From contig JADFZW010000031.1 in NCBI GenBank assembly GCA_015232355.1, forward strand, positions 1 through 54,692: DNA of 54,692 bases. The letters are read 5' to 3'. Each line of letters starts with the position of its first letter. The first letter of the stretch is position 1. The notes beneath the pieces were generated by a model, which saw only the letters and a program-made list of their open reading frames with translations, ran no database searches and had not been told where the DNA came from. A program made the position numbers and the translations under genes. The stretch comes from Oligoflexia bacterium (GTDB taxonomy: Bacteria; Bdellovibrionota; Bacteriovoracia; Bacteriovoracales; Bacteriovoracaceae). Below, in pieces: positions 7,365 through 15,130 of the stretch.

Positions 7365-8807
7365 TTATAATCGTATTTCAAAAGCTACTCCAATAAGATG
7401 TCTTCTATAATCATAACTGTTTTTATCTCGTGAAACATTTCTATTGTATTCATAATTAAATTTTACTTCAAAAGAATCTTTAAAAAAACTTTTTGATATA
7501 GAAAATGATGGTGAATAATTTGTTTCATATCCTCTAAGATCTCGCTGTCCTTTAGTATCTATTATTGCAAAACTAAAACCTATATTTATCTCCAGTAAAT
7601 CATATATATTAAAAATCCATAGATCGTTTCTTAACAAATATGAATTTTGGGAATAGATGGAGTTTTTGTAATTACTCGAAAAATCGGTGTTAAATATAGA
7701 TATTAGGAGAAAGTTTTTGGATAATAAAAAATTTTGCATCAGCAATGTTGAAAATATTCTTGCATCCTCTTCTTCTTTTCTGGAGTTATGAAAACGCTCT
7801 TTTATTTCGATACTACTCTCCCCTACAGAAAAGAAAGAAAAAGTCTCCCTAATATAGATGCTAAATGTTCTTGTGTTAAAAACCAACTTGGAGTTTTTAT
7901 AGAAGTCACTACTTTTGTATTTATAATCAACGCCTAAAAGAGTACTTGCGGGTATGTTGTTAAATAAAAAATAGGATTTTTGAGAATCAATTATTGGATT
8001 TATGTAATAGGAATCATTTTTTTTTATATTTGGATAATCTCTGTGAAGTGAATGATAGAGATAGTTTAACTTTAATTGTGGAATAATTAAATAATTGTTA
8101 CTTAAATTAAATTGTCTGCTAATTTTTAGAGTATTATCGTGGTTAATTGATGATTGATATTCGGCACGTGCAATAGGTTGCTCTGCTTGATAGATTACAT
8201 TGCTGTCATATTCATCTTTTTGTTGAAATACTAATTTTAACTTATCTTTATTGGGATAATGTTTAACTGTCGGTTCAGCATTTTTTAGAATTTTATCTAT
8301 GTGAGCAATATAATATAGAGATTGTTTGGACATAAATTTTAAATAATGAGAGAGTTTAAAAAAAGTACGTGATAAATAAAATTTTTTTAGTGCAAAGTAT
8401 GCTTGGGCAGTTTCATAAAAGATATCCTCTCTTTGGCAATTATTATTTAATGCCATTTCAAAATATTTAATTGCAAGATCATAATTTTTTAACCTGCTAT
8501 AACAAAGTCCTTTAAGATAGTAGCTGACGGCCAGGTGGTTTTGTTTAAATACAGGATCATTTTCTAATAGAGAATCAATTTTACTTATCGTCTGTAGATA
8601 ATTACCGCTACCCCAAATAGAGATTATTTCCTGATATGGACTTTTGTTTTGAGGATCATCTGCGTGGATATTCATATTACATACATAGAATAGTAGTAAT
8701 ATCATTACGATTGTATAAACGATTTTATAAACAACTTTATAAACAATTTTATAAACAATTTTATAAACAATTTTATAAAAATTTAAAATTAACCATGAAT
8801 TATTCAT
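7365..8807 (-). CDS. TPR protein with predicted outer-membrane beta barrel
   Basis: The N-terminus is an unusual signal region made of six tetrapeptides of the type YKIV, followed by a hydrophobic stretch and a likely cleavage site after NIHA. Residues about 55-170 contain tetratricopeptide-like repeats (SYYLKGLCYSRLKNYDLAIK and following). The remainder alternates short polar and aromatic segments and ends in VAFEIRL, as expected of a beta barrel. This TPR-plus-barrel plan is used in surface secretion or assembly factors, but no specific family is recognised. I favour the ATG at 8807; an ATG at 8834 would overlap the upstream gene and has no ribosome-binding sequence. It lies between a small secreted protein and a large lipoprotein on the same strand, so it may help place them at the surface (inference). 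Confidence 0.7.
   Translation of the reverse strand: MNNSWLILNFYKIVYKIVYKIVYKVVYKIVYTIVMILLLFYVCNMNIHADDPQNKSPYQEIISIWGSGNYLQTISKIDSLLENDPVFKQNHLAVSYYLKGLCYSRLKNYDLAIKYFEMALNNNCQREDIFYETAQAYFALKKFYLSRTFFKLSHYLKFMSKQSLYYIAHIDKILKNAEPTVKHYPNKDKLKLVFQQKDEYDSNVIYQAEQPIARAEYQSSINHDNTLKISRQFNLSNNYLIIPQLKLNYLYHSLHRDYPNIKKNDSYYINPIIDSQKSYFLFNNIPASTLLGVDYKYKSSDFYKNSKLVFNTRTFSIYIRETFSFFSVGESSIEIKERFHNSRKEEEDARIFSTLLMQNFLLSKNFLLISIFNTDFSSNYKNSIYSQNSYLLRNDLWIFNIYDLLEINIGFSFAIIDTKGQRDLRGYETNYSPSFSISKSFFKDSFEVKFNYEYNRNVSRDKNSYDYRRHLIGVAFEIRL
8707..8778. repeat. 12-bp tandem repeat, six copies, in the signal region of the TPR/barrel gene
   Basis: Six adjacent 12-bp units of the type ACAATTTTATAA on the plus strand. 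On the coding (minus) strand each adds the four residues YKIV, with variants YKVV and YTIV. The unit is a multiple of three, so slippage changes length without a frameshift. Confidence 0.92.
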
Positions 8808-8814
8808 TTTTTTT

Positions 8815-9261
8815 TCAATCTCTTGATATGACATTAATGGATATTAGATGAGTTTTTTTAATCGAACCCTCTAATCTGTTTTGTTGAAAATTCAAGAATT
8901 TCTGGTGATTTTTTTCTTTAATTCTTTCTATCAACAGATTAAAATTACTATTTGATTTATCCACATCATTAATATTGAACTTCTGTTTTTCAGCAATAAA
9001 AACATTTTCCCAACCAAAAATTATCCTATCTATGTTTTTTACATCTCTAGACTGATTACCATCAAAAATTTGGTCTAAGTTTTTTTTAATATCCAAAACA
9101 TCGTTTAGTTCCAGACCGAAAGGAATAATATTTTCGATACTATTGTTATAATTATCATTATTGTTGGCCATAGCATGAAAAGTAAAAGTAGTGAACAATG
9201 AAACCAATGGCATTAGACTGAACCAAAGCAAAACAGTCAACAAAGCATTTTTTATTTTCAT
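8815..9261 (-). CDS. small secreted protein of unknown function
   Basis: A 148-residue protein with a clear signal peptide (hydrophobic 7-28, likely cleavage after HAMA) and a polar, Asn/Lys-rich remainder with helical segments. No family recognised. It is first in a minus-strand group followed seven bases later by the TPR/barrel gene and then the FGE-fold lipoprotein, so it may be exported or bound by that pair. A weak GGGA lies upstream of the ATG. Confidence 0.65.
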   Translation of the reverse strand: MKIKNALLTVLLWFSLMPLVSLFTTFTFHAMANNNDNYNNSIENIIPFGLELNDVLDIKKNLDQIFDGNQSRDVKNIDRIIFGWENVFIAEKQKFNINDVDKSNSNFNLLIERIKEKNHQKFLNFQQNRLEGSIKKTHLISINVISRD

Positions 9262-9388
9262 TAATATTTCCCATTAAATTAGTTTATATGCTTTTTAAAA
9301 TCAAGATTTATAATCAATGATATAAGTATATATTTATAAAAAAAATAAAAAAGTTGAAAAGATTTTAAAATATTTTTTTGGAGAAATT

Positions 9389-10978
9389 ATGACAAAATTA
9401 CATTCAATAGTTATTTGTTTTTTTATATTCACTGTCTCTCTTGTTATATCAAGGTCAAGTTTGGCCGGCAAATGTGAACAGTTTGTTGATCCACTAATTA
9501 ATGTTATAGAAATTTGTGCTGTACCGGTCCCATTACAATTACCTAATGAGTATCTTTCCACTCAAACAAAAATAAGAATAAAAGAACCATCATACAGTGA
9601 TAGATGCATTACTCTTATAAATGAAATTAATCTGAAATTGAACAATAAAAATACGATCAAGGATAATAAAGATAAAAATTGTATTTCTGAAAATATTTCA
9701 GGAGAGAATAATGAATTAATAAAATTTGCTCCAAAGTTAGAAAAACATAGCATAAGTAACTCCAAAAAATCATTTAAAATAATGACAAAAAACAAGTGCA
9801 CTGGATGTATAAAAAAGATTTTGAAAAATTTAAAAGAACTACACAAGTTATATTTTCTTAGTGGTGTGGGAGCAGGAGGATTATTGGCAAATGAAAATAA
9901 TTTTTTAAATATTTTAATTAACAAAATCGATACTGAAGGAATTTGTGGAGAAAAAGTTGATCTAAAAAATGATACTAAACTCAGAATAGTGGCGGGAAAA
10001 AATCTTGTAGATCAATCGTTTTGTCAGGCAATTAAGAAAGGTAGTGGCAATGAAAATTTTGTTGTAATCACTAGACCTGTTAATCCAGCATCGTATGCTT
10101 ATTATGTTTTTGGTTTACCAACTAAAGATGTTCATCAAAAAGGCAAAAGCTCTCAAAAATCCCTTATAAAAGGATTAATTCCTGTGGATCAACGACTAAG
10201 TAAATGCCCAAAAGATGAAATTGAAAAATACAATAAAATAATTCAAGAATCTTTAGATAAATCAAAAGATAAATACTTCGGTGCATTATACAAAGTAAAA
10301 AGTAAGAGTGATAACGATAAAAATAATGAAGAACAGATGGGAATTTATTGTCAAATAAATGATAAAAAAGATAATTCAAATTTTAAACTCTGTCTTATAC
10401 CATTTAATGAACATAATCAAAAATGTTATGACAAACAATCACTAAGTAAAGAGATTGAAGGAGATTGTTATGAATTGTCAGAAGAATGTATGAAAAAAGT
10501 AGAAAAAAAATATCATAAAACATGTCAAGCGATCAAAGTAATTGCAGATAAAGATGGTAACTATGTTACTGCTGATGTAGATCTTTTGTCAGTTGGAGTA
10601 CCCACGAATGATGATGGAATAGAGGATCCATGTATTCAAGAGTATACCCAAGATTACGGACAAATAACAAAAAAAGAATTCAAGCTTATGAAAGATGTGA
10701 ATGCAAAATACAAAGAATTTGTAAGTAACTTTACTACAAATTTACAAACTAGTATTGGAGATATTATTCGACATGGAGCGGATTCTCAATTTACAAAGAC
10801 AAGTTCTAGGGCCAAGGACCTGTTACCAGCGAGAGTATATTTTAATCATCAAGGAATTTGTCGTATAGGTGTAATTGAAAATAACTTAAATGAGATAGAG
10901 CAATTTGCAAAAAGATTAGGAAAAGAAAATATCTATCTTAAAATTAATCCTCAATGGGAAAAAAATTCAAAAGAGTAG
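9389..10978 (+). CDS. secreted nucleotidyl cyclase toxin-like protein (edema factor/CyaA/ExoY family)
   Basis: Predicted to make cyclic nucleotides from NTPs. A signal peptide (cleavage near SLAG, residue 27) precedes a Cys-rich N-terminal half and then the edema factor-type cyclase core in order: PTKDVHQKGKSS (Lys246 and Lys253 match EF Lys346 and Lys353) followed by GLIPVDQRLSK; TADVDLLSVG (Asp396 and Asp398 match the metal-binding Asp491 and Asp493); IIRHGADSQF (His462 matches His577); and a closing NIYLKINPQW like EF's DYLYYFNRSY. Spacing between motifs agrees with the family. Differences: the EF His351 position is Lys251, with a His at 249, and the ribose-contact Asn583 position appears to be Phe468. 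Known members are inactive until they bind calmodulin or actin in a eukaryotic cell. GGAG precedes the ATG by six to nine bases. The gene is divergent from the 8815-9261 gene and stands alone. Confidence 0.82.
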   Translation: MTKLHSIVICFFIFTVSLVISRSSLAGKCEQFVDPLINVIEICAVPVPLQLPNEYLSTQTKIRIKEPSYSDRCITLINEINLKLNNKNTIKDNKDKNCISENISGENNELIKFAPKLEKHSISNSKKSFKIMTKNKCTGCIKKILKNLKELHKLYFLSGVGAGGLLANENNFLNILINKIDTEGICGEKVDLKNDTKLRIVAGKNLVDQSFCQAIKKGSGNENFVVITRPVNPASYAYYVFGLPTKDVHQKGKSSQKSLIKGLIPVDQRLSKCPKDEIEKYNKIIQESLDKSKDKYFGALYKVKSKSDNDKNNEEQMGIYCQINDKKDNSNFKLCLIPFNEHNQKCYDKQSLSKEIEGDCYELSEECMKKVEKKYHKTCQAIKVIADKDGNYVTADVDLLSVGVPTNDDGIEDPCIQEYTQDYGQITKKEFKLMKDVNAKYKEFVSNFTTNLQTSIGDIIRHGADSQFTKTSSRAKDLLPARVYFNHQGICRIGVIENNLNEIEQFAKRLGKENIYLKINPQWEKNSKE

Positions 10979-11236
10979 AGATTGTAGTGATTGTAGAGAT
11001 TAAAGAGTGTTAATAACAATAATTTTTATTAATATTTTTCGCCACATTTTTTTGTCACTATCAATGATTTAAGATTTGAGTGTTATACTTATAAAACCTC
11101 AAGTTGCCTGCGGCACGTCCACTCATGTTCCAGCTTACCCATAAATATAAAATATTTTTTTAAAAACTCTATCTGCTTAACAGGAAGCATGGGTATATCT
11201 CACATCTTCTTTAGTACGTGATTGGAGAGCGTTGTT

Positions 11237-12283
11237 ATGAAAACACTAAAACTAGCACTGAAACTAATGCTAAAACTATTTACAATTTTAATTTTGTCTT
11301 TTGGACTTAGCTCTTGTGGAGATCCATTGAAGGCACTCTATAAAGAGATTTCTCGCTATGGTTATATCCTCTATAAAACTCCTTTAGAGTTTGCAGGACC
11401 TGGAACTTTAGTTGGTGGTCCACCCACTAAAATGTATTTAATTTCAGAACCACAAACGTGTTTTCCAAAATTTTTACAAGATGGAACCCCCACAAATATT
11501 TATAAGTATGACAATACTACGATCGCTACTCGTAGCTATACTATAAAAATGAGTGGTAAATTAAGTCTTGATTTACTTGGAAAATTTTTAAAGCTGGGAG
11601 GGATATCATTAAATCTAGGCGCTGGTATGGAAGCGTACAATGTAACACAAATTGAATTAAAGTTAGATGGTGTTCATATTGAATATCTTGATTCCATTAA
11701 TCTTGTTGATCATTATGTAAAAAACATGTCTCAAACATGTAAAGATTTTTTAAATCAAGTGGGATTTATTATTCAAGCAATAAAAGTTGAGAAGATGTAC
11801 TTTAGGTTTGTCACAAAGAGTGGTGTATTACTTAAATTAGATCTTGGTATCGTTGAACAATTACTTAACTTCTCTCCTAGTATCGAATTTAGTGTTGAGC
11901 AGGGTTCAGTATTAAGAGTAGATACACCTCGATATCTTGGTTATCAACTTGGAAGATTACGTTACAGTGATAAAGGGTTGGCACTTTTCCGTGCTAGTGA
12001 GACTAGAAAAATTCCTGATTCTTATATTTTTAATCCTATCAATATCTTTGATTATTATTGCTATCAATGGTTTGGACATACTGTATGTGTTCCGAAAGAT
12101 CAGTTAAATAAGAGTAATATTATGAGCAGTAATGGTAGTATTGTTGCTGAGAATGGAGAAAAGTTGATTGAATTAAATAGCAAAGATGATATTAAAGAGT
12201 TGTTGATAGATGAGAAAGATACCATAGATCACAATGCTATTTATAATAGCGTTTATAAGAGTAGGAAAAAGCATAAGGAATAA
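11237..12283 (+). CDS. lipoprotein of unknown function
   Basis: A 348-residue protein with signal peptide and lipobox GLSSC (lipid-modified Cys27). The body is mixed alpha/beta with hydrophobic segments (about 95-125 and 195-215) and a charged C-terminus ending in KSRKKHKE. No family recognised. ATG 11237 has GGAG nine bases upstream and is preferred over TTG at 11222. The 258 bp before it (10979-11236) hold no gene that I can support. Confidence 0.68.
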   Translation: MKTLKLALKLMLKLFTILILSFGLSSCGDPLKALYKEISRYGYILYKTPLEFAGPGTLVGGPPTKMYLISEPQTCFPKFLQDGTPTNIYKYDNTTIATRSYTIKMSGKLSLDLLGKFLKLGGISLNLGAGMEAYNVTQIELKLDGVHIEYLDSINLVDHYVKNMSQTCKDFLNQVGFIIQAIKVEKMYFRFVTKSGVLLKLDLGIVEQLLNFSPSIEFSVEQGSVLRVDTPRYLGYQLGRLRYSDKGLALFRASETRKIPDSYIFNPINIFDYYCYQWFGHTVCVPKDQLNKSNIMSSNGSIVAENGEKLIELNSKDDIKELLIDEKDTIDHNAIYNSVYKSRKKHKE

Positions 12284-12311
12284 GTTAAAAATTCGGAAAT
12301 AAAAATTCGGA

Positions 12312-12330
12312 AAAAAAGTCGGCCGGCACC
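12312..12330 (-). repeat. 19-bp dispersed repeat GGTGCCGGCCGACTTTTTT, copy 1
   Basis: On the minus strand this reads GGTGCCGGCCGACTTTTTT, directly after the stop of the 12334-13593 gene. The same 19 bases occur on the plus strand at 24944-24962. The G+C-rich core contains GCCGGC and ends in a T-run, resembling a terminator, but it has no stem with a loop. Confidence 0.7.
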
Positions 12331-12333
12331 CAT

Positions 12334-13593
12334 CTAAAAATCCACTTTTAAGTTTTTATACTTAATCAATGGTTTAAATAATCTTAGCATCGCGGTTCGG
12401 ATCTGTTGCTTTTTATAATCCTGGTGAGATGCCTCACCGATTGTATTTATCTCATGATTTAATACATCGGTGATTTGAATTTCAAAGGGATAAAAGAAGC
12501 GAATATCTTTTCCTATTGAGGAAACATCAAGACCTAAAATCTTTTGTGCTAATTTATTTTCTCCTTCGGATGCTAGAAGATTTTTTGCCTGCGTACGAAG
12601 AGCAGAAAATTCAGTCATAAAAGGATTTTTATATTTTATTAATTGCCTACAAGTAAATTGAATTGCTCGATATTTTTTAGAGGTAAATTCATTTCTTACG
12701 TTTGATCTCTCTGGAGGAGCACACTCATTTATTAGTAAATGAAGTTTTTCTAAAAATTTATCTTCAGGGTACTGCTCTCTAATAGCACTTCTTATAAGAG
12801 CGTGATAGGCATCTTTAAACTTACTCATATCCACTAAAGAATTAAATGAACGACTAGGTTTCATATTATGAGGAATCACAATATTCATATTCTGAAGAAA
12901 CTTAATTACCTTTAGTGCATCTAATTTGGTAAAGGTAACAAAACGAACGCCTACTCTATCAAATACCTCTTCGGCAGTATTTTCTGCTTTGTGAAGTAAT
13001 TTAATAATTAAACTATCACGATTTTTTTTTGCTTTAGTTGAGAATGAGTGCAAAGGAATTCTAGTCTTAACATCCTCTCCTAAGTAAAGTCGATCATCAT
13101 CATCTCTACTTAAATATTTATAGAAGCGATCAAATATTTGTTGTTGAATGATTGGAAAATAATTTTGTCGTAGATCCTTATCAACGTGAGCAAGAGTGTG
13201 CATGATCTTCAAAATTACCATCGCCCACAATCGCTCCTCGTAGGAACGAACAAGCGGACTCTTCGGCCACACCATTAAGAAAAGATCAGATGCCTCTGTT
13301 ATTGTAGAGAAGGCAATTGGTATTGTTATATCAAGCCCATCCTCTTGATTATTTTCTTTCAAAAAGTAATGCTTAATAAATTGCATTGCCTCTTGAAAAT
13401 TCCCAAAGAGTTCAGCTTTCAAGACTGGATCATCTTGTTCAAAACCATAACTCTTAAGAAAACTATTAACCTTCGCCTTTGAACTAACGTCAACCAAGAA
13501 GGAGCGTGCGTCTAGGGCAGAGAGTCCGCTAACGATCACGTCCAACACATCCCAATCAAAATGATACTTGAGAAGATAATCTGGTCTTTTCAT
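12334..13593 (-). CDS. conserved protein with RelA/SpoT-like nucleotidyltransferase features
   Basis: A 419-residue soluble protein without a signal peptide. The C-terminal half reads like a diverged RelA/SpoT synthetase fold: EEVFDRVGVRFVTF (compare 'D.-GVRI'), then EFTSKKYRAIQFTC (compare 'YRaiH') and FYPFEIQITDVLNHE ... ASHQDYKKQQ (compare 'vEIQIrT ... AahwdYK'). I believe it belongs to the family named TIGR04552 in Bdellovibrio and myxobacteria, but that is from memory. The helical N-terminal half (1-200) is unassigned. It is divergent from recA with 227 bp between them. Whether it makes (p)ppGpp or is a degenerate fold cannot be decided here. Confidence 0.6.
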   Translation of the reverse strand: MKRPDYLLKYHFDWDVLDVIVSGLSALDARSFLVDVSSKAKVNSFLKSYGFEQDDPVLKAELFGNFQEAMQFIKHYFLKENNQEDGLDITIPIAFSTITEASDLFLMVWPKSPLVRSYEERLWAMVILKIMHTLAHVDKDLRQNYFPIIQQQIFDRFYKYLSRDDDDRLYLGEDVKTRIPLHSFSTKAKKNRDSLIIKLLHKAENTAEEVFDRVGVRFVTFTKLDALKVIKFLQNMNIVIPHNMKPSRSFNSLVDMSKFKDAYHALIRSAIREQYPEDKFLEKLHLLINECAPPERSNVRNEFTSKKYRAIQFTCRQLIKYKNPFMTEFSALRTQAKNLLASEGENKLAQKILGLDVSSIGKDIRFFYPFEIQITDVLNHEINTIGEASHQDYKKQQIRTAMLRLFKPLIKYKNLKVDF

Positions 13594-13730
13594 TTATTAC
13601 TCACGTATTTGTTACTCTCTTATTTGTATTGCAAACGTAAAATATTTCATTATTAATTTATTTTTTTATTATATAAATTTAAATCTATTTTATCATTTCT
13701 ACTTTCAATCTTTGATGGTAGCTTTTTTTG

Positions 13731-13738
13731 AACATGTT
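13731..13738. promoter_or_regulatory. possible SOS-type operator upstream of recA
   Basis: An 8-bp palindrome AACATGTT within GAACATGTTT, about 83 bp before the recA start in the 227-bp divergent gap. It resembles the GAAC...GTTC type of LexA box, but LexA sites in this lineage differ between groups, so this is a weak suggestion. Confidence 0.25.
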
Positions 13739-13820
13739 TATCTAGCAATTTCTTGTTTCTTATTAATTGTTTATTGTTACCTATTAATAATCACTTTTTT
13801 ACATTTATCTAGGAGCTTCT

Positions 13821-15002
13821 ATGAGTATTTTCATAAATCAAAACACTGCCAAAGAAAAAAACCCTCATGAAAATGATGCTAATAAAATTAAAGCGCTTGA
13901 TTTAGCGCTCTCAACGATTGAAAAAACCTTTGGAAAGGGTGCGGTTATGAAGATGGGTCAAAATGTAGAGCCGATGCAAATTGGTGCAATTTCTACTGGA
14001 TGTTTGACTCTCGATTTAGCATTAGGAGTTGGTGGTATTCCAAAGGGAAGAATAGTTGAGATTTTTGGTCCTGAATCTTCTGGAAAGACAACTCTTACTC
14101 TACAGATAGCGGCAGAATGCCAGAAAGAAAAAGGAACAGTTGCGTTTATAGATGCTGAACATGCACTTGATGTGAATTATGCAAAAAAATTAGGAGTAGA
14201 TATTGCGAGCTTATTAATCTCTCAACCAGATAGTGGTGAACAGGCGTTAGAGATAACTGATATGTTAGTTCGCTCTGGTGCAGTTGATCTTCTGATTGTT
14301 GATTCTGTTGCGGCACTTGTACCTAAAGCGGAACTAGAGGGTGATATGGGTGATTCGCATATGGGATTGCAAGCACGACTCATGTCTCAAGCTCTAAGAA
14401 AACTTACTGCCTCTATATCAAGATCAAATTGCTCTGTGATTTTTATCAATCAGCTTCGTCAAAAAATTGGTGTGATGTTTGGAAATCCAGAGACAACTAC
14501 TGGTGGAAACGCACTTAAATTTTATAGCTCTGTAAGAATTGATATCCGAAGGATTGGATCAATCAAAGATCAAAATGGCGAAGATGTGATAGGAAGTAGA
14601 ACTAAAGTAAAAATTGTTAAAAATAAAATTGCTCCTCCATTTAGAGAGGCAGAGTACGATATCATGCATGGTGAAGGAATTTCACGAGAAGGTGATATAT
14701 TAGATTTAGGTGTAAAGGAAGGACTGATTGAAAAAGCTGGATCGTGGTATTCATATAATAATATGAAAATCGGTCAAGGAAGAGAGAATGCAAAGGAGTT
14801 TTTAAGCAAAGATCAAAACATGCTTGCGGAAATACGCAAAATCATCTTGAAAAAATATGGGTTGAGTGTTGGTTCAAGTTCAAGTTCAAATTCAAATTCA
14901 AATTCAGAAAATTCAAATGCTACATCTGCAGCTATGGCCGATAATAAATCCTCTGATAATAAAGCAGATAAATCTGAAAAAGCTCAAATAAAAAAACACT
15001 AA
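13821..15002 (+). CDS. recA: recombinase RecA
   Basis: ATP-dependent strand-exchange protein of homologous recombination and SOS activation. The 393-residue product has the full family sequence: Walker A GPESSGKT (about 83-90), the [11 protein letters not shown] segment, [13 protein letters not shown] (Walker B), L1/L2 loops around [18 protein letters not shown] and [19 protein letters not shown]. The usual acidic tail is replaced by a low-complexity Ser/Asn stretch (from about 352) encoded by 6-bp TTCAAG/TTCAAA repeats, followed by a Lys/Ala/Asp-rich end. GGAG lies seven bases before the ATG. The gene is followed by an 8-bp repeat tract and alaS. Confidence 0.98.
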   Translation: MSIFINQNTAKEKNPHENDANKIKALDLALSTIEKTFGKGAVMKMGQNVEPMQIGAISTGCLTLDLALGVGGIPKGRIVEIFGPESSGKTTLTLQIAAECQKEKGTVAFIDAEHALDVNYAKKLGVDIASLLISQPDSGEQALEITDMLVRSGAVDLLIVDSVAALVPKAELEGDMGDSHMGLQARLMSQALRKLTASISRSNCSVIFINQLRQKIGVMFGNPETTTGGNALKFYSSVRIDIRRIGSIKDQNGEDVIGSRTKVKIVKNKIAPPFREAEYDIMHGEGISREGDILDLGVKEGLIEKAGSWYSYNNMKIGQGRENAKEFLSKDQNMLAEIRKIILKKYGLSVGSSSSSNSNSNSENSNATSAAMADNKSSDNKADKSEKAQIKKH

Positions 15003-15031
15003 TCAACTAATCAACTAATCAACTAATCAAC
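14999..15031. repeat. 8-bp tandem repeat after recA
   Basis: About four copies of CTAATCAA beginning at the recA stop codon. It lies between recA and alaS and shows no terminator structure. Confidence 0.85.
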
Positions 15032-15130
15032 AAACATCAATCTCTAAACATCTTTGATACATCTTTGATTTTAAGTAAATCTATGTTACTAAAATTATCA
15101 TTGGAATCTAATTTAAAATAAAAAAGGTAA

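Noticed and set aside
9389..10978. Frameshifted or truncated toxin gene
   Set aside because: The frame is intact from signal peptide to the end of the cyclase core, with motif spacing as in the family.
12312..12330. GGTGCCGGCCGACTTTTTT as an ordinary intrinsic terminator
   Set aside because: It has a T-run but no stem with a loop, and the second copy at 24944 does not follow a gene on that strand.
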